64,000 bases of DNA, taken from positions 248,001-312,000 of the forward strand of contig NZ_FWFO01000004.1 in NCBI RefSeq assembly GCF_900172225.1. The letters run 5' to 3'. A program made the translations under genes and the position numbers. This stretch comes from Falsiruegeria litorea R37 (GTDB lineage: Bacteria; Pseudomonadota; Alphaproteobacteria; Rhodobacterales; Rhodobacteraceae). How positions within the stretch are numbered: position 1 is the stretch's first letter; each line of letters opens with the position of its first letter. Of the stretch, positions 34,884 through 44,205 are shown piece by piece. Under the pieces are notes generated by a model. That model saw nothing but the letters and a program-made list of their open reading frames with translations. It did no database searches and was not told the DNA's origin.

Positions 34884-35812
34884 TTGATGGCCTGCTTTCT
34901 CCAGAACTCGAACACTTCGGCGCTGGTCTTTTCGGGGGTGTAGCCAAAATCTGATTTCAGCGCGTCATTGGCCAGAACAGGGCGGTATTGCAGGAACCGC
35001 ACCTGCTCGTGTCCGTATTGTGACAGGCCCAGGGGGCGCGCCACGGCCAACGCGGCCTTGAGCGCCCAGGCAGGCAAACGCAGCACTGGTTTGCCCAATG
35101 CGCGTGCCAGGTCCGAGACCCCCACCGCGCCGTCACCCGCCACGTTATAGATGCCGGTTGGCCCATCGGTCGCAGCACGCGCGATGATGCGGACCAGATC
35201 GCGGGTCCAGATGAATACAAATGGGCTCTCGCTGCCCTGGATCGCCAACAGCCGGGGTTTGTGAAACAGCGCCGTGATCTGATTTTCCGTTCCTGCGCCC
35301 AGAACCGTACCCACGCGCAGAATGACTTGTTCAAGCTGTGGCGCAGTTTCGCGGGCTTCTGCGAGCATTTCTTCGACCTGGCGCTTGTGATCGGAATAGG
35401 GAAACTCGGGGTTGCCACGGACGGGATCGCTTTCCTGCAAGGGCACCGGATTGTCGGCGTGATAGCCGTAGGCCGCGCCCGAAGACGTCACCACCAGCCG
35501 CTGCACGCCATGTTTGATGCAGGCGTCCAGCACGTTTCGGGTGCCGGTCACATCGACATTGTAGGCAAATTCGCGCCCAGTACCCTTGGGCGGTGTCACG
35601 ATCGAGGCGAGATGCACCACCACGTCCGGCTGCACCTTGGCGATCACCCGATCGGGGTCGCCACCGGTCACGTCCATTTTGGCAAAGCTGACGCCTTCTG
35701 GCAGCGGGTCAGGTGGCGCAAGGTCGGTGGCAAAGAGCTGATGATCCCGGATCTCGGCCACCAGGGCGCGGCCAACCATTCCGGCGGCACCGGTGACAAG
35801 GATGCGGGTCAT
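34880..35812 (-). CDS. NAD-dependent epimerase/dehydratase family protein
   Basis: A 310-residue extended SDR: ILVTGAAGMVGRAL gives the TGxxGxxG cofactor loop, VVHLASI the following strand, and the catalytic set is Ser in TSSGAAYG with YSDHKRQ as YxxxK. Relatives act on nucleotide sugars, but several act on steroids or other hydroxyls (3-beta-HSD-like). The setting next to a flavin monooxygenase and BASS symporter favours a non-sugar substrate; this is inference. It overlaps both neighbours by 4 nt. Confidence 0.88.
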   Translation of the reverse strand: MTRILVTGAAGMVGRALVAEIRDHQLFATDLAPPDPLPEGVSFAKMDVTGGDPDRVIAKVQPDVVVHLASIVTPPKGTGREFAYNVDVTGTRNVLDACIKHGVQRLVVTSSGAAYGYHADNPVPLQESDPVRGNPEFPYSDHKRQVEEMLAEARETAPQLEQVILRVGTVLGAGTENQITALFHKPRLLAIQGSESPFVFIWTRDLVRIIARAATDGPTGIYNVAGDGAVGVSDLARALGKPVLRLPAWALKAALAVARPLGLSQYGHEQVRFLQYRPVLANDALKSDFGYTPEKTSAEVFEFWRKQAIK

Positions 35813-36711
35813 CGTTCCGCCTCGGTCCGGGACATGAGGGCGGCCAGACCCAGCCCCGTGATCGCGTGCCAGATACCCCAGAACGCGGCGACGACGGCCA
35901 TGCCGCCAAGCCCGTTGAAAAAGGCAAAGATCAGAACCAGGCCAAGGCCCGAGTTCTGGATGCCGGTTTCAATGGTCACGGCGCGGCGATTGAACGGGGA
36001 CAGGCGCGCCAGAGTGGCCACGGCATACCCGCCCCCCAGAGCCAGGGCGTTGTGCAAGATGACAAGCCCGGCGACTGCTCCGGCGAAGGCCAGGAAGAAC
36101 CCCCAGTTGGCCGCCAGAGCAAGAACGATGAATGCGATGAAAATCCCCATGGACAGATACTGCAGCGGCCTGCGCAGCCGAGCCGTCAGTGAGGGGCGGT
36201 GCAGGTTCAATTGAACACCCAAAACCAGCGGCAGGATCAGCATCAACCCCACTGTGATGGCGATCTGAACCGGATCGATTTGGGTTTCCTGCAAGATCGC
36301 CCGCGTCGGTTCATACAGCCCACCCCACAGCGCGACGTTGATCGGGGTCAGCAGGATCGCGCCGACGGTGGCAAAAGCTGTCATCGAAACCGAAAGCGCC
36401 GCATTGCCGCCCGCCCGATGGGTGATGAAGTTCGAAATGTTACCTCCGGGACAGGCCGCAACAAGGATCAGCCCCAAGGCAATCGACGGGCGCGGATCGG
36501 TCAGCACCACCAGGCCAAAGGTCAGAACGGGCAGCACGATGAACTGCGAGCAGAGCCCCACCAGAAGCGGTTTGGGTGACCTGCGCAGCCGGCTGAAATC
36601 GTTGGGCTTCAGATCAATGGCAATTGAAAACATGACCACCGCGAGGATCGCATTCAACAAGGTCAGCGAGCCGGGCGAAAAATTCAGCGTGACGTCATCG
36701 ATCCCCGTCAT
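35809..36711 (-). CDS. Bile acid:sodium symporter (BASS) family transporter
   Basis: A 300-residue membrane protein with about nine to ten hydrophobic helices. The family core is visible: IDLKPNDF near the first loop, VAACPGGNISNFITHRAGGNAALS, the crossover region with the Na+ sites, and ETGIQNSGLGLVL in the second repeat. BASS carriers import bile acids, steroid sulfates, pantoate or 2-oxoacids with Na+. ATG 36709-36711 overlaps the monooxygenase stop (ATGA); longer reading frames upstream are antiparallel noise. As the only transporter of the unit it should bring in the substrate. Confidence 0.9.
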   Translation of the reverse strand: MTGIDDVTLNFSPGSLTLLNAILAVVMFSIAIDLKPNDFSRLRRSPKPLLVGLCSQFIVLPVLTFGLVVLTDPRPSIALGLILVAACPGGNISNFITHRAGGNAALSVSMTAFATVGAILLTPINVALWGGLYEPTRAILQETQIDPVQIAITVGLMLILPLVLGVQLNLHRPSLTARLRRPLQYLSMGIFIAFIVLALAANWGFFLAFAGAVAGLVILHNALALGGGYAVATLARLSPFNRRAVTIETGIQNSGLGLVLIFAFFNGLGGMAVVAAFWGIWHAITGLGLAALMSRTEAER

Positions 36712-38027
36712 GCCTGCGCGCCTTTGCTGAGCTTGGCGATCCATCCGGTGACGGCGCTGCGATAGGTGGCCTTGTCCACGTAATAGGCCATCCGCGCGAG
36801 TTGCAGATAGTTCATGCCGCCAGTTGCGCGTTCGAACCCGTTTGCTTTCTCGGATTGCAGCGATCCGGCCACCGGGCAGCCCGCTTGCAGCCCCTTGATG
36901 TAACGGACAATCATTTCCGCCTGTTCGTGGCGGCCCTGCCAGCCCAGACCGCTGGCTTCGACCATGCCCAAGACAAACAGATCGTCCCGTTCGGGGTGCA
37001 TGGCGTTCAGATACAGATGCGGCGCATCCCCCTGCCAATTCAGCAACTCGCGGTCGATGAAGGGATAGTGCAGCTTATACCCGGTGGCGGCCAGGATCAT
37101 GTCATACTCATCTGATGAACCATCACGGAAATGCACGGTCTTGCCGTCCATCCGCTCGATGTCTGCCCGAATGCGCAGATCGCCGTGGCCTGCGTGATAG
37201 AGCACCAGCGAATTCACCACCGGGTGACTTTCGTAAAGCTGATAGTCGGGCTTGGGAAAGCCGTATTTTTGCGGATCACCCACGAACCATTTCAGGATCA
37301 TGCCGTCGATCCGCCGTTTCAGCCACATGGGCAGTTTGATCAGCCCGCCCATGGTGTCGGCGGGTTTGCCGAACACATATTTGGGCACAAAGTAATACCC
37401 CCGCCGCATCGACAGGTCACACAGGCTTGCATGGTGGATCGCATCCACAGCGATATCACAGCCCGAGTTGCCGGCCCCGACAATCAGAACGCGCTTGCCG
37501 TCGAACTGGCTGGGGTGTCGATAGGCCGAGGAATGGATCAACTCGCCATCAAACTCACCGGGGAAGGTCGGCATGTTAGGCTCAGATAGGGTGCCGTTGG
37601 CGATCATGACGCCCGCAAACTCGGCCGTATGATCGCCATCGACGTCCCGCCAGGTGACGCGCCACCCGTCACCCGGTCCCCCCAGTGGCTCGGTTTTCAA
37701 CACTTCGGCGTTGAAGGTGTAGTGATCGCGCAGGCCGAAATGGTCGGCGAAGGCGCGGAAGTAATTGCGCAGGTCGCGGTGCGACGGGTATTCGGCCACG
37801 CCCTCGTCCATCGGGAAGTCCGCGAACTCGGTCATCGTCTTGGACGAGATCAGGTGGGCCGTCTCGTACATCGTCGATTTGGGGCCTTCGATGTCCCACA
37901 GGCCGCCAACGTCCGAATGCAGCTCAAACCCGCGAAAGGGGATACCGTGTTCCTTGAGCACCTTGGCCATGGCAAGCCCCATCGGACCCGCCCCGATCAG
38001 AGCGTAAGCAGCGCGCGTTTCCGTCAT
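36708..38027 (-). CDS. Flavin-containing monooxygenase
   Basis: A 439-residue class B flavoprotein monooxygenase. FAD loop GAGPMG is at residues 12-17, the fingerprint FDGELIHSSAY (FxGxxxHxxxY, residues 159-169) marks FMO-type enzymes, and the NADPH loop GAGNSG is at 184-189. It would insert oxygen into a soft nucleophile (N or S) or perform a Baeyer-Villiger-like reaction. It is first gene of the leftward operon, 78 bases from the divergent TetR gene, with a perfect palindrome between. The C-terminal half has membrane-affine aromatic stretches. Confidence 0.9.
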   Translation of the reverse strand: MTETRAAYALIGAGPMGLAMAKVLKEHGIPFRGFELHSDVGGLWDIEGPKSTMYETAHLISSKTMTEFADFPMDEGVAEYPSHRDLRNYFRAFADHFGLRDHYTFNAEVLKTEPLGGPGDGWRVTWRDVDGDHTAEFAGVMIANGTLSEPNMPTFPGEFDGELIHSSAYRHPSQFDGKRVLIVGAGNSGCDIAVDAIHHASLCDLSMRRGYYFVPKYVFGKPADTMGGLIKLPMWLKRRIDGMILKWFVGDPQKYGFPKPDYQLYESHPVVNSLVLYHAGHGDLRIRADIERMDGKTVHFRDGSSDEYDMILAATGYKLHYPFIDRELLNWQGDAPHLYLNAMHPERDDLFVLGMVEASGLGWQGRHEQAEMIVRYIKGLQAGCPVAGSLQSEKANGFERATGGMNYLQLARMAYYVDKATYRSAVTGWIAKLSKGAQA

Positions 38028-38053
38028 GTGACCTCCCTAAGATGAAGCTTAAC

Positions 38054-38069
38054 TTGAACGATCGTTCAA
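38054..38069. promoter_or_regulatory. Perfect 16-bp palindrome, TetR operator
   Basis: TTGAACGATCGTTCAA (38054-38069) is a perfect 16-bp palindrome placed centrally in the 78-base gap between the monooxygenase start (38027) and the TetR start (38106). Size, symmetry and location fit a TetR-family operator controlling both directions. Confidence 0.8.
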
Positions 38070-38105
38070 AATAAGGCAATATGTTTTTGAAGACAGGGAA
38101 TTTGC

Positions 38106-38747
38106 ATGGAAAAACAACGCAAAAGAGCGCCCTCGGCCCGCTCGCTCCAGACCAAGGCGCGGATTCTGGATGCGGCAGAGCAGGTGTTTGCGGCGCGGGG
38201 ATTCGACGGCGCCTCGATCCGGGACATCGCGGCAGAGGCCGGGGTGCAGGTGGGGCTGGTGCATCACCACGGCGGCGGCAAAGAGGAGCTGTTTCACCAG
38301 ACTGTTGCGCGCCGGGCAGATGAGCTGTCGCGGATCAGGCTGGAAGCGTTGGATGCCGCGCGGGCAGGCGGTGTCCTGACCCTGAGCGCGGTGCTCGACT
38401 GTTTCATCCGGCCCTATGTGACGCTGGCCCGGACGGGCGGACCGCAATGGATGGCCTATGGCCGCCTGGTCGCCCACGTCTCGGTCGATCCGCGATGGCG
38501 TGCGATTGCGGCAGAGTGTTTTGACCCCACGGCCGGGCAGTTCATTGATGAGATTGCGCGGCTCTACCCGCAAGCTGACCGGCAGTCGATTGCCGCCGGT
38601 CAGGTCTATTCGGTGTCGGCCATGCTCGCATTTCTGAACACCGGCTGGCGGATCGAGGCGCTCAGCCCCGGTGCGGTAGAGGCGCGAGTGGATCAGTTGG
38701 TCGACTACTGCGCGGCGGGGATCGAGGTGATGGTGAAACGGGATTAG
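38106..38747 (+). CDS. TetR family regulator
   Basis: A 213-residue TetR protein. The DNA-binding domain covers residues 12-60 (ARILDAAEQVFAARGFDGASIRDIAAEAGVQVGLVHHHGGGKEEL, of which the recognition helix is around VGLVHHH), and the ligand domain has the CFIRPYV and HVSVDP segments seen in CerR-like C-terminal domains. It starts right next to a perfect palindromic operator and is divergent from the monooxygenase-symporter operon, so it should repress that operon until its substrate is present. It ends two bases before the convergent PNPOx gene. Confidence 0.9.
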   Translation: MEKQRKRAPSARSLQTKARILDAAEQVFAARGFDGASIRDIAAEAGVQVGLVHHHGGGKEELFHQTVARRADELSRIRLEALDAARAGGVLTLSAVLDCFIRPYVTLARTGGPQWMAYGRLVAHVSVDPRWRAIAAECFDPTAGQFIDEIARLYPQADRQSIAAGQVYSVSAMLAFLNTGWRIEALSPGAVEARVDQLVDYCAAGIEVMVKRD

Positions 38748-38748
38748 T

Positions 38749-39366
38749 CTACTTGCCCGCCAACTCCGCCTTCAACCTCTCATTCTCGGCCTTCAACTGT
38801 GCGATCTCCAGCCCCAGTTGGTTCAAATGGGGGCGCAACTCGGCCTCAGTATAGCGGGGCGTGATGTGGCGGGGACAATTCCAATCCAGCGCTTCGACCT
38901 TGATGATCACGGCGCGTTCGGGTTGGGTTTCTGACCCTTCGATGAAGAGGCTCGCCGCCGCCTGTTCGCCTTCGGTAAAGCTCACACGGCCCAGTATCTT
39001 CAGGCGGCGTTGGTTGGCGTAATCCATCAGGATCATCGCCACCCTGTCGTTGCCATCCAGGTTCCCGCGCGAGATGTATTGGCGGTTGCCGCTCAGATCC
39101 GCATAGCCGAGTGTGCTTTCCCCCAACACCTTGAGGAACCCCACAGGTCCACCGCGAAACTGCACATAGGGCCAGCCGGTTTCGGACACGGTGGATTGAT
39201 AGAACCCATCCCGGGCCTCGATGAATGCCTTTTCGGCCGGACCGATCAGGTGGCCGCTTTTGGGGCCTTCGGTCAGGAATTTTTCATAGCTGCGGGCCGA
39301 ACCCATGCGTTCTTGATGGGCGAGCACAGCAGGGGTGAACATCAGTTTGTTAAAGGCGCGGGGCAT
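38749..39366 (-). CDS. Pyridoxamine 5'-phosphate oxidase-like flavoprotein with coiled-coil tail
   Basis: A 205-residue split-barrel protein of the PNPOx-like group. Key blocks are GPAEKAFIEARDGFYQSTVSE and GWPYVQFRGGPVGFL, followed by ANQRRLKILGRVSF, which resemble flavin-phosphate contacts. Such proteins bind FMN or F420-like cofactors and reduce or detoxify small molecules. The last 25 residues (LEIAQLKAENERLKAEL) form a heptad leucine pattern, an unusual coiled-coil addition. Start ATG 39364-39366 follows AGGAGACA. Last gene of a three-gene unit under the TetR at 40144. Confidence 0.85.
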   Translation of the reverse strand: MPRAFNKLMFTPAVLAHQERMGSARSYEKFLTEGPKSGHLIGPAEKAFIEARDGFYQSTVSETGWPYVQFRGGPVGFLKVLGESTLGYADLSGNRQYISRGNLDGNDRVAMILMDYANQRRLKILGRVSFTEGEQAAASLFIEGSETQPERAVIIKVEALDWNCPRHITPRYTEAELRPHLNQLGLEIAQLKAENERLKAELAGK

Positions 39367-39377
39367 GGTGATGTCTC

Positions 39378-39842
39378 CTAAAGGCCCAGATCGCTCAGGC
39401 CGGGGTGATCGTCGGGGCGGCGGCCAAGCGGCCAATGAAACAGGCGGTATTCTTCGCGGATTGGCAGATCGTTGATCGAGGCATGGCGGCGGGCCATGCG
39501 CCCGTCGGCGGCGAACTCCCAGTTTTCATTGCCGTAGGATCGCGTCCAAGTGCCGTCCGCATCGCACCATTCATAGGCATAACGTACCGCAATCCGGTTG
39601 TCGCCAAAGGCCCAAAGCTCTTTGATCAGGCGATACTCCAGCTCTTTTTCCCACTTCCGGGTCAGGAAGGCGTGGATTTGCGCGTGACCCGCCGGAAATT
39701 CATGTCGGTTCCGCCAGCGGCTGTCGTCGGTATAGGCAGGCGTCACGAGGTCAGGGTTGCGGCTGTTCCAGCCATCTTCGGCCAGGCGCACTTTTTGGAT
39801 TGCGGTCTTGCGGTCAAACGGGGGGAGAGGAGGGCGGGTCAT
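39378..39842 (-). CDS. DUF1348 / NTF2-like fold protein
   Basis: A 154-residue SnoaL/NTF2-like protein of the DUF1348 group, recognised by the repeating family pattern [22 protein letters not shown] and [29 protein letters not shown]. The fold forms a cone that binds a small hydrophobic ligand or catalyses simple chemistry; no reaction is known for this group. It is 11 bases upstream of the PNPOx gene and follows the 27-residue peptide gene, all on the minus strand. Confidence 0.88.
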   Translation of the reverse strand: MTRPPLPPFDRKTAIQKVRLAEDGWNSRNPDLVTPAYTDDSRWRNRHEFPAGHAQIHAFLTRKWEKELEYRLIKELWAFGDNRIAVRYAYEWCDADGTWTRSYGNENWEFAADGRMARRHASINDLPIREEYRLFHWPLGRRPDDHPGLSDLGL

Positions 39843-39852
39843 GGGGGAACCT

Positions 39853-39936
39853 TTAGGTCAGCGTAGCCACCAGCAGCACAACGGCCAGCAGTGCGGGGTT
39901 GAACGGGTGGAGCTTTGCTTTCTTGGGGCAGGGCAT
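39853..39936 (-). CDS. 27-residue membrane micropeptide
   Basis: [27 protein letters not shown]: a short basic head followed by a 13-residue hydrophobic helix. AAGGAG lies 7 bases upstream of its ATG (39934-39936), an excellent ribosome-binding site, and the stop is 10 bases before the DUF1348 start. It is the first gene of the TetR-controlled unit, directly after the paired operators. Small basic single-helix peptides are often membrane regulators, but function is unknown. Could also be a translated leader. Confidence 0.5.
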   Translation of the reverse strand: MPCPKKAKLHPFNPALLAVVLLVATLT

Positions 39937-39953
39937 GGGGCACTCCTTTTGGG

Positions 39954-39997
39954 TGTACTGATCGGTAACTCTTGCCTTAATGTGTACAGATCGGTAA
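39954..39997. promoter_or_regulatory. Two direct operator repeats for the TetR at 40144
   Basis: TGTACTGATCGGTAA (39954-39968) and TGTACAGATCGGTAA (39983-39997) differ at one base, and their starts are 29 bases apart. They lie just upstream of the leftward 27-residue peptide gene. The shared GTACnGATCnGT core also occurs before the tetR gene (40113-40128). Confidence 0.7.
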
Positions 39998-40112
39998 ATC
40001 TTATTGCAAGCCAGATACGGTTTTGTGATCTGATGCGCAGTTGGGGACACGAAAGGGTGTGAAAACCGTCATCTCTGGCCCCTATCGTTGCAGCAGGGCG
40101 GATGGCGGACTA

Positions 40113-40128
40113 TGTACTGATCAGTTCA
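40113..40128. promoter_or_regulatory. Third operator-like site upstream of tetR
   Basis: TGTACTGATCAGTTCA contains a perfect ACTGATCAGT palindrome (40116-40125) with near-symmetrical flanks and matches the two sites at 39954 and 39983. It is 15 bases before the tetR start, so it probably serves autorepression. Confidence 0.65.
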
Positions 40129-40143
40129 TGTCAAGGACGAGCC

Positions 40144-40719
40144 ATGCGCCCGAACAAGAAAGACGAGTTGGTCTCCAAGGCTTTGGAGGTGTTTTACCGG
40201 GATGGGTTCCATGCCACGGGCATGGACAAGCTGGTGGTGGAAACCGGGGTCTCCAAGACGTCAATGTACAAGCATTTCCGCACCAAGGACGACCTGATTC
40301 TGGCCGCGTTGGAGCTGCGCGACCGGAATTTTCGCGAATGGTTTCTGAACCGTGTGGCCGAGATGGCAGACACGCCCGAGGGGCAGTTGATCGCGGGCTT
40401 TGATGCGCTGGCCGAATGGTTTGAAGAGGACAACTATCGCGGTTGCATGTTCATCAAGGCCTGCTCCGAGTTTCAGGAAGCCGAGCATCCGATCCATCAG
40501 CAGGCCGCGCGCCACAAGCAGATCCTGCTGGAGCACCTGACGGGGCTCGCCAAGACGGCGGGGGCAAAAGACCCGGATTGTCTGGGCAGTCAGATGCTGC
40601 TCTTGAAAGAGGGTGCCATCGTGTCGTCGGTCCTGATCAACAGCGGCGCGCCTGCGCGCGATGCCAAGGCGGCAGCCCGGGTTTTGTTGGATCAGGCGTT
40701 GGAGCACCAGGCCGCCTGA
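40144..40719 (+). CDS. TetR family regulator (AcrR type)
   Basis: A 191-residue TetR protein with the N-terminal helix-turn-helix ALEVFYRDGFHATGMDKLVVETGVSKTSMYKHFRTKDDL (residues 10-50) and a C-terminal domain of the TetR_C_YxaF/LmrA-like class (CMFIKACSEFQEAEHPIH...). Start ATG 40144 with AAGGACGA upstream; a longer start would cover the operator. Three near-identical operator sites flank its promoter and that of the divergent peptide/DUF1348/PNPOx unit, so it should repress both until an inducer appears. Confidence 0.9.
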   Translation: MRPNKKDELVSKALEVFYRDGFHATGMDKLVVETGVSKTSMYKHFRTKDDLILAALELRDRNFREWFLNRVAEMADTPEGQLIAGFDALAEWFEEDNYRGCMFIKACSEFQEAEHPIHQQAARHKQILLEHLTGLAKTAGAKDPDCLGSQMLLLKEGAIVSSVLINSGAPARDAKAAARVLLDQALEHQAA

Positions 40720-40731
40720 TCGACGGCCTGG
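40707..40731. terminator. Hairpin between convergent tetR and beta-oxidation genes
   Basis: CCAGGCCG (40707-40714) pairs with CGGCCTGG (40724-40731), enclosing the tetR stop codon. No T tract on either side, so termination is uncertain. Confidence 0.35.
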
Positions 40732-40740
40732 CAAAGGGGT

Positions 40741-42882
40741 TCAGGCAAACAGCTTCTGTTCGGAAGCGTGCTGTTTTAGGATTTCGGGCGGGGTGAAGCG
40801 GTCGCCGTATTTTGCGGCCAGTTCCTCGCAGCGCGCAACAAACCGATCCAGACCATAGGTGTTCACGAACTGGATGTAGCCGCCCGTGTGGACCGGCGCA
40901 CCGATGCCCAAGATCGAACCCACATTGCCATCCGCGACCGAGCGCAAGACGCCCTCTTCCAAACAGCGGAGCGTTTCCAGCACCGCGCGGAACAGGATGC
41001 GGTCCTGGATGTCCTGATCGGGCAGGTCGGTGCCCTCTTTGCGCCAGGCGGCCAGACCGGGCCAGATCACCTTGCCCTCGGACGTGTAATCATACAGGCC
41101 CTTGCCGGTGGCGCGGCCGTGGCGATCGTGCTGGCTGACCAACTCGTGCACCATCTTGCGTGCTTCTGGCGTGGCTTCCTGCTCGGGGTCGAGCAAGCCC
41201 ATTTCTACCTGCGTGCCATAGATGTCGTTGGCCAGTTTCAACTGCACCTCATCGAGCAGTGACAGCATACCGGTGGGCATCCCCGTCAGGCGTGACAGGT
41301 TGTCGACGCGCATGGGGTCTTGTCCCTCGGCCACCAGTTGCAGCGCCTCGAACATCTTGGTCGAGATGGTGCGCGAGGTGTAGAACCCGGTCTTGTCGCC
41401 CACGATGATCGGGGTTTTCTTGATCTGACGGGCAAAGTCAAAGGCGCGCGCCAGCGTTTCGTCCGAGGTCTGATCGCCTGCGATGATTTCCAGCAGGGGC
41501 ATCTTGTCGACAGGCGAGAAGAAGTGCAGGCCGACGAAATTCTCGGGCTTCTTGGATGCACCCGCCAGACGGGTGATCGGCAGGGTCGAAGTGTTCGATC
41601 CCCAGAAACCGCCCGTCGCAAGCAATTCTTCATGCTCGGCCAGTACCGCGTTCTTGACGTCGATCTTTTCGAACACGGCCTCGATGATCAGGTCGCACCC
41701 TTTCACGTCTTCGGTCTTGTCAGTCGGCGTGATCAGCGCCAGCACGGCGTCACGCTGTTCGGCCGTCATGCGGCCCTTGTCGACGCGCTTGTTCAGCAGC
41801 TTTTCGGTATAAGCCTTGCCGCGTTCGGCCGCTTCTATGCTCATGTCTTTCAGCACCACAGGAATGCCCGCCATGGCCGCCGAATAGGTGATCCCCTGAC
41901 CCATCATACCCGCGCCCAGAACGCCCAGACGCGCGATTTTCGTACGTGGGATGTCCTTGGGGCGCGAGGCGCCGCCATTGACCTTGTTCATGCCAAAAAA
42001 CAGGGTTTCGATCATGTTCTTGGTCGGTGCCAGTGGCGTCAGCGATGCAAAACGGCGGCTTTCGTAGCGTTGCGCGGTGTCGAAGTCCACGCGGCCTGCT
42101 GCTTCGGTCATGATGTCCAGAATGCGCGTTGGCGCAGGCATCAGGCCGCGGGTTTTCTTGAACAGCATCGCGGCAGCACCGGCGATGCGCGGCGCGTTCC
42201 TGGGCGAGGCCGAAGGGCCGCCGGGAATTTTGTAACCCTTGGTGTCCCAGGGTTGGGTAACGGCGGCTTCATCTCCCTGAACCGAAAGGATGTGTTCTTT
42301 GGCACGAGCCAGCAACTGGTCAGGGGCCACGACCTCATGAATGAGACCTGCCTTGAGGGCCTTTTGCGGGTTGAGTTGACGCCCCTCCAACAGGAAGGGC
42401 ATCGCGCCCTCAAGTCCCAGCAGATAGGTCAGGCGCACCACGCCGCCGCCACCGGGCAGCAGGCCCAGGGTGACCTCGGGCAGGCCGATCTTGGTCTTGG
42501 GGTTGTCGGCGGCGATGCGGTGGTTGCAGGCCAGACAGATCTCGTACCCACCGCCCAAGGCCGCGCCGTTGATGGCGGCAACCATCGGGACGGGGAGTTT
42601 TTCCATGCGTCGCATGACGGCCTTGGTGGCCTCGACCTGTTCAAAAAGGTCGCCCACGGTGTCGGGTGTGATACCCTTGAGCATGTTCAGATCACCACCG
42701 GCAAAGAAGGTCTCCTTGGCCGAGGTCCAGACCACGCCTTTCAGGTCGTCTTCTGCCTCGATCCGGTCCATCGCGCCCTTGAACAGTGGCCAGAACTGAT
42801 CGTTCATCGCGTTAACGGGGCCGTCCATGTCCATGGTGATGGTGACGATGCCGTCCGAGTCCTTGTCATATGCAAATGCCAT
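40741..42882 (-). CDS. Fatty-acid oxidation complex alpha subunit (FadB/FadJ-like)
   Basis: A 713-residue bifunctional enzyme: N-terminal enoyl-CoA hydratase (catalytic Glu in [14 protein letters not shown] and in [15 protein letters not shown]) and C-terminal 3-hydroxyacyl-CoA dehydrogenase (NAD loop [12 protein letters not shown] near residue 320, then [19 protein letters not shown] with the catalytic His). It converts 2-enoyl-CoA to 3-oxoacyl-CoA; the partner thiolase gene precedes it by 15 bases in the same direction. Length is normal. I cannot tell the aerobic FadB from the FadJ type by eye. Confidence 0.94.
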   Translation of the reverse strand: MAFAYDKDSDGIVTITMDMDGPVNAMNDQFWPLFKGAMDRIEAEDDLKGVVWTSAKETFFAGGDLNMLKGITPDTVGDLFEQVEATKAVMRRMEKLPVPMVAAINGAALGGGYEICLACNHRIAADNPKTKIGLPEVTLGLLPGGGGVVRLTYLLGLEGAMPFLLEGRQLNPQKALKAGLIHEVVAPDQLLARAKEHILSVQGDEAAVTQPWDTKGYKIPGGPSASPRNAPRIAGAAAMLFKKTRGLMPAPTRILDIMTEAAGRVDFDTAQRYESRRFASLTPLAPTKNMIETLFFGMNKVNGGASRPKDIPRTKIARLGVLGAGMMGQGITYSAAMAGIPVVLKDMSIEAAERGKAYTEKLLNKRVDKGRMTAEQRDAVLALITPTDKTEDVKGCDLIIEAVFEKIDVKNAVLAEHEELLATGGFWGSNTSTLPITRLAGASKKPENFVGLHFFSPVDKMPLLEIIAGDQTSDETLARAFDFARQIKKTPIIVGDKTGFYTSRTISTKMFEALQLVAEGQDPMRVDNLSRLTGMPTGMLSLLDEVQLKLANDIYGTQVEMGLLDPEQEATPEARKMVHELVSQHDRHGRATGKGLYDYTSEGKVIWPGLAAWRKEGTDLPDQDIQDRILFRAVLETLRCLEEGVLRSVADGNVGSILGIGAPVHTGGYIQFVNTYGLDRFVARCEELAAKYGDRFTPPEILKQHASEQKLFA

Positions 42883-42897
42883 GTGTCTGGTCCTTCC

Positions 42898-44106
42898 TTA
42901 CACGCGCTCGATCAGGGTCGAGATGCCCATGCCACCACCGATGCACAGCGACAGCATCGCGCGTTTGGCATCGCGGCGCTCCAGCTCATCCAGCATGGTC
43001 GAGACCAGCATCGCGCCGGTTGCGCCCAAGGGATGACCCATGGCGATCGAACCACCGTTGACGTTGGTGATTTCGTGATCGATGCTCAGGTCCTTCATGT
43101 AGCGCATGGCGACCGAGGCGAAGGCTTCGTTGATTTCCCACAGGTCGATGTCGTCCACAGTCAGTCCGGCCTTGTCCAAGCATTTCTGCGCTGCGGGGCC
43201 GGGGCCTGCCAGCATGATGACGGGATCGGTGGCAATCATGGTGGCCTGGACGATGCGACCGCGCGGGGTCAGGCCGAGGTCCTTGCCTGCCTGCTCTGAG
43301 CCAATCAGAACGGCGGCGGAGCCATCCACGATGCCGGAAGAGTTGCCAGGCGTGTGCACGTGGTTGATGCGCGCGACCTCGGGGTATTTCGACAAGGCCA
43401 TGTCGTCGTAGCCAAAGCTGCCCATAGCGGCGAACGACGGGTTCAGGGCGCCCAGTTTCTGCATGTCGGTGTCGGGTTTGATGAAGTCATCCTTTGCCAG
43501 AATGGTCAGACCACCTTCATCCTTGACGGGGACGACGGATTTATCGAACCAGCCGTTGTCGCGGGCATGCGCGGCGCGACGTTGGCTTTCCATGGCATAG
43601 GCGTCCACGTCTTCGCGGGTGTAGCCGTCGATGGTTGCGATCAGATCGGCGCCGATGCCTTGGGGCACGGCGCATTGGTCCATGATCATATCCGGGTCCA
43701 TGTACATAGCTCCGCCCGAGGCCCCCATAGGCACGCGGCTCATGGATTCGACGCCACCGGCAACCATCAGGTCCTCTTGCCCGCTTGCGATCTTGGCGGC
43801 GGCGGTGTTCACCGCCTCAAGGCCAGACCCGCAATAGCGGTCAAGCTGAACGCCTGAGACGCTTTCATCCCAATGTGCCGCTTGAACTGCACCTTTGGCG
43901 ATGTCACTGCCCTGGTCCCCGGTTGGAGAGACACAGCCCAGCACCACATCACCGACACAGGCAGTATCCAGGTCGTGGCGGCTTTGCATTTCGCGCAGCA
44001 GACCGGCGGCCAACTGAACGGGTTTGACTTCATGCAATGAGCCATTTGCCTTGCCGCGCGAACGCGGGGTGCGGATGGCGTCGTAAATATAGGCGGCATT
44101 CGCCAT
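42898..44106 (-). CDS. Acetyl-CoA acyltransferase (thiolase)
   Basis: A 402-residue thiolase. The nucleophilic Cys is in [15 protein letters not shown], the C-terminal catalytic set is the His in [18 protein letters not shown] and Cys in [11 protein letters not shown]. It cleaves 3-oxoacyl-CoA with CoA to acetyl-CoA and a shortened acyl-CoA. It is the first gene of the beta-oxidation pair, so the order is thiolase then FadB/J. A divergent AraC-type regulator starts 99 bases away. Substrate chain length is unknown. Confidence 0.95.
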   Translation of the reverse strand: MANAAYIYDAIRTPRSRGKANGSLHEVKPVQLAAGLLREMQSRHDLDTACVGDVVLGCVSPTGDQGSDIAKGAVQAAHWDESVSGVQLDRYCGSGLEAVNTAAAKIASGQEDLMVAGGVESMSRVPMGASGGAMYMDPDMIMDQCAVPQGIGADLIATIDGYTREDVDAYAMESQRRAAHARDNGWFDKSVVPVKDEGGLTILAKDDFIKPDTDMQKLGALNPSFAAMGSFGYDDMALSKYPEVARINHVHTPGNSSGIVDGSAAVLIGSEQAGKDLGLTPRGRIVQATMIATDPVIMLAGPGPAAQKCLDKAGLTVDDIDLWEINEAFASVAMRYMKDLSIDHEITNVNGGSIAMGHPLGATGAMLVSTMLDELERRDAKRAMLSLCIGGGMGISTLIERV

Positions 44107-44205
44107 GGGAATCCTCCGATCTCTGTTTGGAACGCAGCGTGACAGGGCAGGGGGATGCCAACAATGATCTGGCGGTGCAAAAAAATAGACATTAAGTGAC
44201 AGGGT

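Noticed and set aside
41320-43299. Plus-strand open frame of 659 codons
   Set aside because: Antisense to the FadB/J and thiolase genes.
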